This document shows positions 49,642-57,522 of a DNA stretch of 64,000 nucleotides, in pieces. Position 1 is the stretch's first letter; each line of letters opens with the position of its first letter. A program made the position numbers and the translations under genes. The stretch spans positions 496,001 through 560,000 of the forward strand of contig CAWIFM010000009.1 of NCBI GenBank assembly GCA_963835525.1, given 5' to 3'. The stretch comes from DASSUW01 sp963835525. GTDB taxonomy: Bacteria; Actinomycetota; Thermoleophilia; Solirubrobacterales; Solirubrobacteraceae. The notes under the pieces were generated by a model. It did not search any database, was not told the origin of the DNA, and saw nothing but the letters and a program-made list of their open reading frames with translations.

Positions 49642-50885
49642 GGCGGCTGGTGCTCGGCGTGCTCGCGCGCATGCGGGAAGGGAGCCTCACCGTGGTCGAG
49701 GGCGGCCGGCGGAGCGAGCTCGGCCGCGGCGCTCCGCACGCGACGATCGAGATCCACGACCCGCGCACCTGGCGCGCCCTGCTCAGGGGCAGCCGCGGGC
49801 TGGCCGAGTCCTACGCCGACGGCCATTGGGACTCGCCGGACCTCACCGCGCTGATCCGCCTCGCCGCCCGCAACGCCGACCAGCTCGACGCGCCGCGCCG
49901 CCGCCTCACCCCGCTGCGCGAGCCCTACCAACGCCTGCGCGCCGTCCGCAACACGCCGCGCCGCAGCCGCGACGACATCGCCGCCCACTACGACCTCGGC
50001 AACGAGCTGTTCGAGCTGATGCTCGACCCGACGATGATGTACTCGAGCGCGCGCTTCACGCGCCCCGGGATGACGCTGGAGGAGGCCTCGGTCGCCAAGC
50101 TCGACCTTGTCTGCGACAAGCTCGCGCTCGGCCCGGACGACCACGTGCTCGAGATCGGCACCGGCTGGGGCGGCTTCGCCCTCCACGCCGCCGCCACCCG
50201 CGGCTGCCGCGTGACCACCACGACGCTCTCGCTCCAGCAGCGCGCGCACGCGCTCGCGCGCGTCCGCGAGGCGGGACTCGAGGACCGCGTCACCGTCCTC
50301 GCGCGCGACTACCGCGAGCTCGACGGCCGCTTCGACAAGCTCGTCTCGATCGAGATGATCGAGGCAGTCGGCTGGAAGGACTTCGGGACCTTCTTCGAGC
50401 GCTGCTCGGACCTGCTCGAGCCCAACGGCGCGATGCTGCTGCAGGCGATCACCATCGACGACCGCGCCTACGCCGTCGAGCGCGGGTCGAAGAGCTTCAT
50501 CCGCACGCACATCTTCCCCAACGGCTGCCTGCCGTCGGTCGAGGTCATCGCCCGCTGCCTCGCGCGCCGCACCGACCTGCGGCTCACCCACTTCGAGGAC
50601 TTCGGGCCCGACTACGCCGAGACGCTGCGGCGCTGGCGCGCGAACCTCGACAGCGAGCAGCTCGAGCAGCTCGGCTACGACGAGCGCTTCCGGCGCCTGT
50701 GGCGGCTGTACCTGTGCTACTGCGAGGCGGGCTTCGCCGAGCGGCGGATCGGCGTCGCGCAGGCGCTGTTGGCCAAGCCGCGCTGGTCAGCTCAGCGGCA
50801 GCGCGTGTCGTCCCAGATGAGCTTTCCGCCGTACAGCGCGGCGGCGTCCTCGACGTCGGTCGGGGCGGGCACGCAGGCGAGCTGA
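49638..50885 (+). CDS. Cyclopropane-fatty-acyl-phospholipid synthase family methyltransferase
   Basis: 415 residues from TTG 49638, overlapping the DUF1365 stop. The N-terminal region contains LAESYADGHWDSPDLTALIR; the SAM-binding motif is VLEIGTGWGGFALHAA, and the catalytic-region residues appear in AAHYDLGNELFELMLDPTMM and VSIEMIEAVGWKDFGTFF. It transfers a methyl(ene) group from SAM to unsaturated acyl chains of membrane lipids. The normal end should fall near AKPRW (about residue 383). Instead the frame runs on for 32 residues, with 94 bases antisense to the convergent metalloprotease gene, as if the original stop were lost. Confidence 0.88.
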   Translation: MRRLVLGVLARMREGSLTVVEGGRRSELGRGAPHATIEIHDPRTWRALLRGSRGLAESYADGHWDSPDLTALIRLAARNADQLDAPRRRLTPLREPYQRLRAVRNTPRRSRDDIAAHYDLGNELFELMLDPTMMYSSARFTRPGMTLEEASVAKLDLVCDKLALGPDDHVLEIGTGWGGFALHAAATRGCRVTTTTLSLQQRAHALARVREAGLEDRVTVLARDYRELDGRFDKLVSIEMIEAVGWKDFGTFFERCSDLLEPNGAMLLQAITIDDRAYAVERGSKSFIRTHIFPNGCLPSVEVIARCLARRTDLRLTHFEDFGPDYAETLRRWRANLDSEQLEQLGYDERFRRLWRLYLCYCEAGFAERRIGVAQALLAKPRWSAQRQRVSSQMSFPPYSAAASSTSVGAGTQAS

Positions 50886-51424
50886 TCGGCGGTCGGCGGG
50901 GAGGCGGCCAGCGACGGCGCGCAGTTCGTGTCGAAGGCGTGCGCACTCATCAGCGAACAGGCGCGCCCGTCACGGTGGTGCAGGCCCAGCACGTGGCCGA
51001 ACTCGTGCGCGGCCACCCACACGCTGAGCGGCCGCGGGTCGCCGCTCAGGTCGCCGGCCAGCAGCACCTCCACCTGCCCCTCCGACGGCCGGCCGATCGA
51101 CGTCGTGTAGCCGAGGCAGTCCGAGCCGCACGCCTGGCGCAGCTTGGAGTCGTCGACGGTGAGGACCACGTCGGCCTCGGCGGCGGAGAACACCTGGATC
51201 AGCCGCACGCGCGCGCCCGAGTCGTTCCAGCGCCGGGCGGCGGTGGTGACGGTGCGGCCGAGCGCGGCGCCGTCGTAGTAGCGCACGACGCCGTCCTCCC
51301 ACGGCTCCGGGCCCGAGGACGCGGTGACGGGGATCGCGTAGCAGGCGACGGCCGCCAGCAGCGTGGCAGCGAGCAGGAGTACGGCAGGAGCAGTCCGCCG
51401 CGATTGTCGGCTCTCGTTCGACAC
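50792..51424 (-). CDS. Secreted matrixin-like zinc metalloprotease
   Basis: 210 residues from GTG 51424. A signal peptide or anchor (TAPAVLLLAATLLAAVACYA) is followed by a small metzincin domain. The active site HEFGHVLGLHH contains the HExxHxxGxxH zinc ligands and general base, and a candidate Met-turn follows (CSLMSAH). Cysteine pairs (QACGSDCLG, RACSLM, TNCAPS, RCR end) suggest disulfides. It should cleave proteins outside the cell. It is convergent with the CFA-type synthase and overlaps its extended tail by 94 bases. No Shine-Dalgarno is visible. Confidence 0.87.
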   Translation of the reverse strand: MSNESRQSRRTAPAVLLLAATLLAAVACYAIPVTASSGPEPWEDGVVRYYDGAALGRTVTTAARRWNDSGARVRLIQVFSAAEADVVLTVDDSKLRQACGSDCLGYTTSIGRPSEGQVEVLLAGDLSGDPRPLSVWVAAHEFGHVLGLHHRDGRACSLMSAHAFDTNCAPSLAASPPTADQLACVPAPTDVEDAAALYGGKLIWDDTRCR

Positions 51425-51475
51425 GGGAGGAGCGCGCGGCGGGGAGCCGCGCAGCGATTACGTCTTGGAAATGGA

Positions 51476-51495
51476 AACGGCGCTTGCGCGCCGTT
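51476..51495. other. Hairpin upstream of the metalloprotease gene
   Basis: An eight-bp perfect stem, AACGGCGC / GCGCCGTT, with a TTGC loop. It sits 52 bases before the metalloprotease GTG and past the end of the Gfo/Idh operon, so it could be a terminator of that operon or part of the metalloprotease leader. Confidence 0.5.
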
Positions 51496-51527
51496 CGAAC
51501 CCGCCACTCAAGGCATGCCCAGCCCCG

Positions 51528-51559
51528 GAGGGCCCCAAACGGGAACGTTCAGGGCCCTC
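51528..51559 (-). terminator. Terminator of the seven-gene catabolic operon
   Basis: Eight-bp perfect arms, GAGGGCCC and GGGCCCTC, with a 16-base loop begin nine bases past the stop of the last operon gene on the minus strand. With the hairpin at 51476 it probably ends transcription. Confidence 0.65.
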
Positions 51560-51567
51560 GCCCGGCG

Positions 51568-52704
51568 TCAGCGGTAGTTGACCTGCTCGCGGCCGCCCTG
51601 CTCGGCGGAGCGCAGCATCGCGTCGCAGATCTCGGCGGCGCGGTAGCCGTCCTCGAGCGTGGCGCCGTGCGGCGCGACGTCGGTGTCGTCGCGGATCGCG
51701 GTCAGCAGGTGATGGATCTCGTGGACGAAGCTGTGCTCCCAGCCGATCATGTGGCCCTGCGGCCACCAGTGCTCCCAGAACGGGTGGTCGGCCTCGGAGA
51801 CGAGGACCGTGCGGAAGCCCTCGTTGCCCTGGGAGTACTGCAGCTCGTTGAGGCGCTCGAGGTCGAACACCAGCGAGCCCTTGGAGCCGTTGATCTCCCA
51901 CGTGAAGGCGTTCTTGCGGCCCGGGCAGAAGCGCGACGCCTCGATCGTGCCGACCGCGCCGTTCTCGAACCGCACCACGGACTCGACGGCGTCGTCGACG
52001 TCGCGGCCCTCGATGAACGTCTGCGTGATCGCGGACACCTCGGTGACCTCGCCGACGAGGTAGCGGGCGAGGTCGATCACGTGCGCGCCGAGGTCGCCGA
52101 GGGAGCCCGACCCCGCGAGGTCCTTCTGGAAGCGCCAGATGTCGCCCTCCGTGGTGCCCCACTCCTGCAGGTAGGCGCCGCGGAAGTGCTGGAGGTCGCC
52201 CAGCTCGCCCGACTCGATGATCTGGCGCGCGAGCCGCACCGCGGGCACGAAGCGGTAGTTGAACGCGCACATGTGCTTGACGCCGGCCGCCTGCACCCGC
52301 TGCCACGTCTCGTAGGACTCGGCGGCGTCGCGCCCCAGCGGCTTCTCGCAGATCACGTGCTTGCCCGCCTCGGCGGCCGCGATCGTCGGCTCGGCGTGCA
52401 GGTTGTTGGGGCCCGAGTTGTCGAACAGCTGGATCCGGTCGTCGGCGACGAGCGCCTTCCAGTCGGTGACGTGGTGCGCGAACCCGTACCGCCGCGCCGC
52501 CTCCGAGACCGCCTCCTCGTTGCGGCCGGCGATCGCCACCAGCTGCGGCATCAGGGGCGGAGGCCAGGTCATGTAGGCCAGCGTCTTGTAGGCGTTCGAG
52601 TGCGCCTTGCCCATGAAGGCGTACCCGAGCATGCCGACCCCGATGGGCTTCACCTCATCCGCACCGGCGGCCTTGCCCATCGTGACGAATCCGACTTCTG
52701 ACAT
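51568..52704 (-). CDS. Gfo/Idh/MocA oxidoreductase (operon gene 7)
   Basis: 378 residues from ATG 52704, directly after the TGA of the isomerase gene. NAD(P)-binding IGVGMLGYAFMGKAHSNAYK, EKP motif HVICEKPLGRDAAESY, and substrate-domain region GSGSLGDLGAHVIDLARYLV (Gxx D/H pattern of sugar dehydrogenases). The long C-terminal part with FWEHWWPQGHMIGWEHSFVH is typical of the glucose-fructose-oxidoreductase-like subgroup acting on glycosides or inositols. It should oxidise a pathway sugar with NAD(P). Last gene of the operon. Confidence 0.9.
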   Translation of the reverse strand: MSEVGFVTMGKAAGADEVKPIGVGMLGYAFMGKAHSNAYKTLAYMTWPPPLMPQLVAIAGRNEEAVSEAARRYGFAHHVTDWKALVADDRIQLFDNSGPNNLHAEPTIAAAEAGKHVICEKPLGRDAAESYETWQRVQAAGVKHMCAFNYRFVPAVRLARQIIESGELGDLQHFRGAYLQEWGTTEGDIWRFQKDLAGSGSLGDLGAHVIDLARYLVGEVTEVSAITQTFIEGRDVDDAVESVVRFENGAVGTIEASRFCPGRKNAFTWEINGSKGSLVFDLERLNELQYSQGNEGFRTVLVSEADHPFWEHWWPQGHMIGWEHSFVHEIHHLLTAIRDDTDVAPHGATLEDGYRAAEICDAMLRSAEQGGREQVNYR

Positions 52705-53706
52705 TCAGGACTCCTTCGCGAAGGCTGCGTCGAACGCGACCGAGGAGGGGGCGAAGTCCGTCCGGCGCACGAACGCCAGGGCATCCGGCGCCCCCCAGTC
52801 GCGGTCCATCCCCGAATCCTCCCACTCGATCGACAGGGGACCGTTGTACCCGATCCGGTTCAGGGCGCGGATCATGCTCTCGAAGTCGACGTCGCCGTGC
52901 CCCGGCGAGACGAAGTCCCACCCGCGGCCGGGCTCGCCGAAGTTGAGGTGCCCGCCCAGGATCGACGAGCGGCCGTCCAGCCGCCTGACCGAGTCCTTGA
53001 TGTGCGCGTGGTAGATCTTCGGCCCGAACTCGGTGATGAAGGCAGCCGAGTCCAGGAACTGGTGCTCGAAGTGGCTCGGATCGAAGTTGATCCCGAAGCC
53101 GGGCCGGTCGCCGATCGCGTCCAGCGCCTTGCGCGTGGTCACGAAGTCGTAGGCGATCTCGGTGGGGTGGACCTCGAGCGCGAACTTCACGCCCTCCGAC
53201 TCGAAGACGTCGATGATCGGCCCCCAGCGCTCGGCGAACTCCTGGTAGCCGCGCTCGACCTCGTCGAAGTCGTTGGGCGGGAACGAGTAGAGCATGTGCC
53301 AGGTCGGCGAGCCGGTGAAGCCGGTGACGACGTCGACGCCGAGCTGGGCCGCCGCGCGCGCGGAGTCCTTCACCGCCTCGGCGGCCCGCTGCCGGACCCC
53401 CTCGGGGTCGCCGTCGCCCCAGATCTCAGGAGAGAGCACGCCCTGGTGACGTGAGTCGATCGGATCGCAGACGCATTGGCCGACGAGGTGGTTGCCGATC
53501 GCCCAGACGCCGAGCCCGTGGCTCTCGAGCAGCTGCCGGCGCCCGGCGGCATAGCCGGAGTCGCTCATCGCCTTGTCGACCTCGAAGTGATCGCCCCAGC
53601 AGGCGAGCTCGAGCCCGTCGAACCCCCACTCGGCGCACTTGCCGGCCAACTCGTCGATCGACAGGTCGGCCCACTGGCCGGTGAACAGCGTTACGGGTCG
53701 TGCCAT
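52705..53706 (-). CDS. TIM-barrel sugar isomerase/epimerase (operon gene 6)
   Basis: 333 residues from ATG 53706, preceded by GGAGGAAG; an upstream ATG would add an unlikely Arg-rich tail. Xylose-isomerase-like TIM barrel: PVTLFTGQWADLSIDELAGK opens the barrel, and metal-binding candidates are Glu in KFALEVHPTEIAYDF, Asp in FGINFDPSHFEHQF, His in KIYHAHIKDSVRR and Glu at the end of PLSIEWEDSGMDRDWG. This large subgroup of AP-endonuclease-2-fold isomerases usually accompanies Gfo/Idh dehydrogenases, which is the case here. Substrate unknown. Confidence 0.9.
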   Translation of the reverse strand: MARPVTLFTGQWADLSIDELAGKCAEWGFDGLELACWGDHFEVDKAMSDSGYAAGRRQLLESHGLGVWAIGNHLVGQCVCDPIDSRHQGVLSPEIWGDGDPEGVRQRAAEAVKDSARAAAQLGVDVVTGFTGSPTWHMLYSFPPNDFDEVERGYQEFAERWGPIIDVFESEGVKFALEVHPTEIAYDFVTTRKALDAIGDRPGFGINFDPSHFEHQFLDSAAFITEFGPKIYHAHIKDSVRRLDGRSSILGGHLNFGEPGRGWDFVSPGHGDVDFESMIRALNRIGYNGPLSIEWEDSGMDRDWGAPDALAFVRRTDFAPSSVAFDAAFAKES

Positions 53707-53719
53707 TCCGTCTTCCTCC

Positions 53720-54502
53720 CTACGTGGTGACGATCTCAAGCCGCACTCCGGCGGCCTCGTACTCGTCGGCGACGACCTCCTCGAGGCCGTCGTCGGTCAC
53801 GATCAGATCCAGCTCCTGCGCGCGGGCGATGGACACCAGCGATGCCCTCCCGATCTTCGTCGCGTCGATCAGTCCCACGGTCCGGCCCGCCGCAGCGCGG
53901 GCGGCGTTGACGACGTCGGCCAAGGGCCGCCGCGACGTGGTCAGCCCGGCGTCCAGCGTGAGCCCCGCGGCCGACACGAACGCCATGTCGAAGTTGAGCT
54001 CGTGCAGGAACTCGACCGTCCAGCGGCCGGCCAGCATCCGCATGTGCTGGTCGAGCTCGCCGGGGCAGCAGACGACGTGCATCGGCTCGGCGATCACCTC
54101 GTAGGCGATCGCCGGCGAGTTGGTGACGAGCGTGAGCTCGTTCGGCGGGTCCTCCATCAGCCGCCGGGCCAGCGCCAGCGCCGTCGAGGACGCGTCGAGG
54201 AACACCGTCGAGCCGGACGGGATCATCGTCGCCGCATGCGCGGCGATCGCCGCCTTGGCGGTGCCCGCCTGCTCGACCCGCTGGGTCCAGGCCGTCGCGA
54301 TGAGCGGGAGTGTGCCGATCCCGCGGATCGCGCGCGCGCCGCCGTGCACGCGCTCCACCAGCCCTTCGCGCGAGAGCTGCTCGAGATCGCGGTGCACCGT
54401 GATCGGCGAAACCGCATGGTCGCGCGCCAGCTCGGCGACCGACACGCCGCCGTCGCGCTGGATGCGCTCCAGGATCTGGGCTCGGCGCAGGGCTGGGGGC
54501 AT
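53720..54502 (-). CDS. DeoR family transcriptional regulator (operon gene 5)
   Basis: 260 residues from ATG 54502. An N-terminal helix-turn-helix (RRAQILERIQRDGGVSVAEL, SPITVHRDLEQLSREGLV) and a DeoR C-terminal sensor domain with DASSTALALARRL, LVTNSPAIAYEVI, AFVSAAGLTLDAGLT and LIDATKIGRASLV. DeoR repressors respond to phosphorylated sugars. It lies inside the operon it presumably controls, together with the divergent importer; the CTTGACA inverted repeat at 58976 is the obvious operator candidate, unproved. Gaps: 5 bases to the creatininase gene and 13 to the isomerase. Confidence 0.92.
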   Translation of the reverse strand: MPPALRRAQILERIQRDGGVSVAELARDHAVSPITVHRDLEQLSREGLVERVHGGARAIRGIGTLPLIATAWTQRVEQAGTAKAAIAAHAATMIPSGSTVFLDASSTALALARRLMEDPPNELTLVTNSPAIAYEVIAEPMHVVCCPGELDQHMRMLAGRWTVEFLHELNFDMAFVSAAGLTLDAGLTTSRRPLADVVNAARAAAGRTVGLIDATKIGRASLVSIARAQELDLIVTDDGLEEVVADEYEAAGVRLEIVTT

Positions 54503-54507
54503 CGAGT

Positions 54508-55374
54508 TCAGACGCGGTCCTCGAACGCCCTTCTGGTCACCTCGACCTGTAGAGGGCGGAACTCGTCGATGGCTTTCACGAGGTGATCTGCGAATCGCTC
54601 CAGGGCCTCCTCGCCCTTCTCGGCGGTCGCCGTCATCGGGTTGCCGATGACGCCCGTCCGCGAGAACTCGCCGTGGTCCATGGGGAAGACGAAGTACTGG
54701 TAGCCGTCGAACTCGACGTCCGGGGCGCCATCCTTCTTGATGAAGCTGTCGGGCAGCCAGCCCGGGACCTGCGCGCGGTCCGGCGCGGCGCGGTCCATGC
54801 GGACGAGCTCGGGGTTGTGCGCCATCACCTGCGAGGTCTCGAGCTCGGACGCGTGCCACCCCGGGGTCTCGTCCGGCGGGTTCTCGAGCAGGCCCTCGAG
54901 CATCCCGATGTAGCGCTCGGCGTACGGCTTGTAGAGCGCCACGAACGCGCCCGTCTCGTACTTGATGCGGCGCAGCAGCGGGTCGAGCACCTTGGTGTTG
55001 GAGCCGTGCCCGTTGACGAAGATCAGCTTGTTCCAGCCGTGGTGGATGAGCGACCGCGCGATGTCGTAGAGCACCTCGTTGAGCGTGCTCGCGCGCAGAG
55101 TCACCGTGCCCACGCTCGACTCGGTGTCGCGCAGGTGCTGCGGCGAGTAGCCGGCCCAGAACGGCGGCGTGTACGGCACGTCGGCCTTGGCCGCGGCGCG
55201 CCGCGAGACCTCCAGCGCGGTGATCGTGTCGGTGCCCAGCGGCAGGTGCGCGCCGTGCTGCTCGAGCGAGCCGATCGGCACCAGGATGAGGTCCGAGCGC
55301 TCCTGGAACCAGGCGATGTCTGGCGGCGCGAGGTCGATCAGGTTGTTCGAGACGGGGCGGCCGTCTTCAGGCAT
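54508..55374 (-). CDS. Creatininase-family amidohydrolase (operon gene 4)
   Basis: 288 residues from ATG 55374, overlapping the Tm-1-like gene by eight bases. The two-metal site of the family is visible: Glu/His in LVPIGSLEQHGAHLPLGTDT, the NGHGSN loop (LIFVNGHGSNTKVLD) and the Glu/His of WHASELETSQVM. The family includes creatinine amidohydrolase and enzymes that open lactams, formamides or lactones. The context (sugar isomerases and dehydrogenases) argues against creatinine itself and for a cyclic amide or lactone intermediate (inference). Confidence 0.9.
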   Translation of the reverse strand: MPEDGRPVSNNLIDLAPPDIAWFQERSDLILVPIGSLEQHGAHLPLGTDTITALEVSRRAAAKADVPYTPPFWAGYSPQHLRDTESSVGTVTLRASTLNEVLYDIARSLIHHGWNKLIFVNGHGSNTKVLDPLLRRIKYETGAFVALYKPYAERYIGMLEGLLENPPDETPGWHASELETSQVMAHNPELVRMDRAAPDRAQVPGWLPDSFIKKDGAPDVEFDGYQYFVFPMDHGEFSRTGVIGNPMTATAEKGEEALERFADHLVKAIDEFRPLQVEVTRRAFEDRV

Positions 55375-56611
55375 TTACAGGCTCCTGGATCAGGGTCAGG
55401 TAGCGCTTGGCGACGACGTCGGCGAACGCCGCGTCGTCGACGTGCGCGTCGACGGTCTCGTAGGGGATGTCGGGCCGCAGCGAGGACTGCAGCGAGTCGC
55501 GGAAGGCCTGGTCGGCCTCGGGGTCCCACAGGTCGCCGCCCTCGGCGTCGGCCAGCGAGAACCCGCGCGTGGGCGCGACCACGTGCACCGGTCCGCGGGC
55601 CTCGTTGAGCCGTTCGGCGACGATGCGGCCCAGCTCGTCCTCCTCCTCGGCGGTGAGCCGGACGAGGGTCGCGACCGGGTTGTGGAAGTAGCTCTTGCGG
55701 GAGCGGTAGCGCTCAGGGACCGAGTCGCGCGGCCCCTGGTTGAAGAAGTCCACACAGCCCGGGACGACGACCTGCGGCACGCCGGCGCGGCCCGCCACCC
55801 GCAGTCGATCGGGACCGGTGGCGTGGATGCCGTCGAGCAGCGAGTTGGCCAGCTCGGACAGCGTGTAGTCGATCACGCCGCCGAGCGCGCCCGCCTCGAT
55901 CAGGTGCTCCATCGCCGGGCCGCCGACGCCGTTGGCGTGGAAGATCACCGGCTCGTGACCGGCCTCCACCAGCCGGTCGCGCACGCACATGACGCCCGGC
56001 GTGGTCTGGCCGAGCATGGTGATCCCGACGCACTTCTCGCCCAGCTCTCCGACCGGCTGCCCGCCGTCTCGCACCATGCCGGCGACCGCCGCCGCGGCGT
56101 TGTCGAAGATCGGGCGCGAGATCTCGTTGAGGCCGAGGATGTCGATCACCGAGTGCATGACCGTCACGTCGCCCTCGCCGACGAACGGGCCGAAGGCGCG
56201 CCGCCCGGAGGCGCTGGGGGAGACGATCAGCTTCGGCACGCCGACCGGCAGCGCGTGCATGGCGGCCGCCCCCAGCAGCGCTCCCTCGGCGCCGCCCAGG
56301 CAGAGCACGCCGTGCACCCGCCCGGCGCCGTACTCCCGCAGGACCACGGCGCGGACCCCCTCGAGCATGAGCTGGACGGCGGCGCCGCGCGACCCGGCCG
56401 CGCGCACCGCCTCCAGGTCGTGTCCCCCGGCGCGCGCCACCTCGGCGCGCGCCACGTCCGGCTCGCAGCCGTCGGGCTCGCCGAGGATGCCCGAGTCGAC
56501 GACCAGCGGGCGCACCCCCAGCGCCAGCAGCCGGTCGCGGACATAGGCGATCTCGGCACCCTTGGTGTCAAGGGTGCCGATCAGCGCGATGCCGGGGTCA
56601 GACCGCGGCAC
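55367..56611 (-). CDS. Tm-1-like ATP-binding domain protein, UPF0261 (operon gene 3)
   Basis: 414 residues from ATG 56611, overlapping the epimerase gene by 14 bases. The N-terminal ATP-binding half shows IALIGTLDTKGAEIAYVRDR, GVLCLGGAEGALLGAAAMHA and the middle VGEGDVTVMHSVIDILGLN; the C-terminal half shows GITMLGQTTPGVMCVRDRL and QVVVPGCVDFFNQGPRD. The family is named for the tomato Tm-1 virus-resistance protein; bacterial members are widespread in sugar-catabolic operons, but no reaction is agreed. Here it is coupled to an epimerase and a creatininase-like hydrolase, which suggests a phosphoryl- or acyl-activating step. Confidence 0.88.
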   Translation of the reverse strand: MPRSDPGIALIGTLDTKGAEIAYVRDRLLALGVRPLVVDSGILGEPDGCEPDVARAEVARAGGHDLEAVRAAGSRGAAVQLMLEGVRAVVLREYGAGRVHGVLCLGGAEGALLGAAAMHALPVGVPKLIVSPSASGRRAFGPFVGEGDVTVMHSVIDILGLNEISRPIFDNAAAAVAGMVRDGGQPVGELGEKCVGITMLGQTTPGVMCVRDRLVEAGHEPVIFHANGVGGPAMEHLIEAGALGGVIDYTLSELANSLLDGIHATGPDRLRVAGRAGVPQVVVPGCVDFFNQGPRDSVPERYRSRKSYFHNPVATLVRLTAEEEDELGRIVAERLNEARGPVHVVAPTRGFSLADAEGGDLWDPEADQAFRDSLQSSLRPDIPYETVDAHVDDAAFADVVAKRYLTLIQEPVNA

Positions 56612-57506
56612 TCTTTTCCGCTGACAGCGCCTGGCGGAGGCGGTCGATCGAGTCCTGCACGTACTTGTCGTAGTAGTGCTCGGGCACCGTGCCGGTGCCG
56701 TGGTCGCGCAGGAACTGCTCCATGCCCTGGCTGGCGCCGGAGTCGGCGGCGTCGGCGATCTCGGTCCGCTGCGAGAGCGGCGTGCGGTCCACCGGCACCA
56801 CGAACTCGACCGTCAGGTAGTCGTCGTAGCGGATCTCGCCGAGCGTGCGGACGATCAGCTCCCAGTCGAGCGCGCCCTGGCCGCACGGCATGCGGTTGTT
56901 GTCGGCGACGTGGAAGTCGACCAGGTACTCGCCGGTGTCGCGGATCGCCTGCGGCCAGTCGGCTTCCTCGATGTTCATGTGGAAGATGTCGAGCGTCACG
57001 CCGCAGTTGCCGCCGACGTCCTTGGCGAGCTGGACGGCCTGGTCGGCGCGGTTGAGGAAGTAGGTCTCGAAGCGGTTGAGCGGCTCCAGCCCGATCCGGA
57101 CGCCGACCTGCTCGGCGTGCGCCTGGCACTCCTTCAGGCCCTGCACCGCCCAGTCCCACTCCTCCTCGGGCGAGGCCATCGGCACGACCTTGCCGACCGT
57201 CGAGGGGACGATCGTGAGGATCCTGCCGCCGAGCGAGGCGACCAGCGTGAGGCAGTCCTTGACGTACTGGACGCTGGCCAGGCGCACGTAGTGGTCCTCG
57301 TGCACGAGGTCGCGGCCGCCGGTCATCAGCGTCACCGAGCCCCAGCACTCGACCCCGTGCTGGTCCATCAGGCGCTTGACGTCGTCCGCGTCGTAGAGCG
57401 CGGGCTCACCGGAGATCTCGATCCCGTCGTAGCCGCTCTTGCCGAGCCGGGCGATCGTCGTCTCGATCGGCTCCGGCCGCATCCAGTTGTGCATCGAAAC
57501 CTTCAT
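56598..57506 (-). CDS. TIM-barrel epimerase, D-tagatose-3-epimerase-like (operon gene 2)
   Basis: 302 residues from ATG 57506, preceded by GGAGAGGAG. It opens MKVSMHNWMRPEPIETTIAR. The metal-binding Glu/Asp/His/Glu set of the D-psicose/D-tagatose 3-epimerase group is represented by RIGLEPLNRFETYFLN, VTLDIFHMNIEEADW, YLVDFHVADNNRMPCGQG and YLTVEFVVPVD. Such enzymes epimerise free ketoses at C3 or related positions. It follows the FAD oxidase gene by 16 bases and overlaps the Tm-1-like gene. Confidence 0.89.
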   Translation of the reverse strand: MKVSMHNWMRPEPIETTIARLGKSGYDGIEISGEPALYDADDVKRLMDQHGVECWGSVTLMTGGRDLVHEDHYVRLASVQYVKDCLTLVASLGGRILTIVPSTVGKVVPMASPEEEWDWAVQGLKECQAHAEQVGVRIGLEPLNRFETYFLNRADQAVQLAKDVGGNCGVTLDIFHMNIEEADWPQAIRDTGEYLVDFHVADNNRMPCGQGALDWELIVRTLGEIRYDDYLTVEFVVPVDRTPLSQRTEIADAADSGASQGMEQFLRDHGTGTVPEHYYDKYVQDSIDRLRQALSAEKSAAV

Positions 57507-57522
57507 AGGCGTACTCCTCTCC

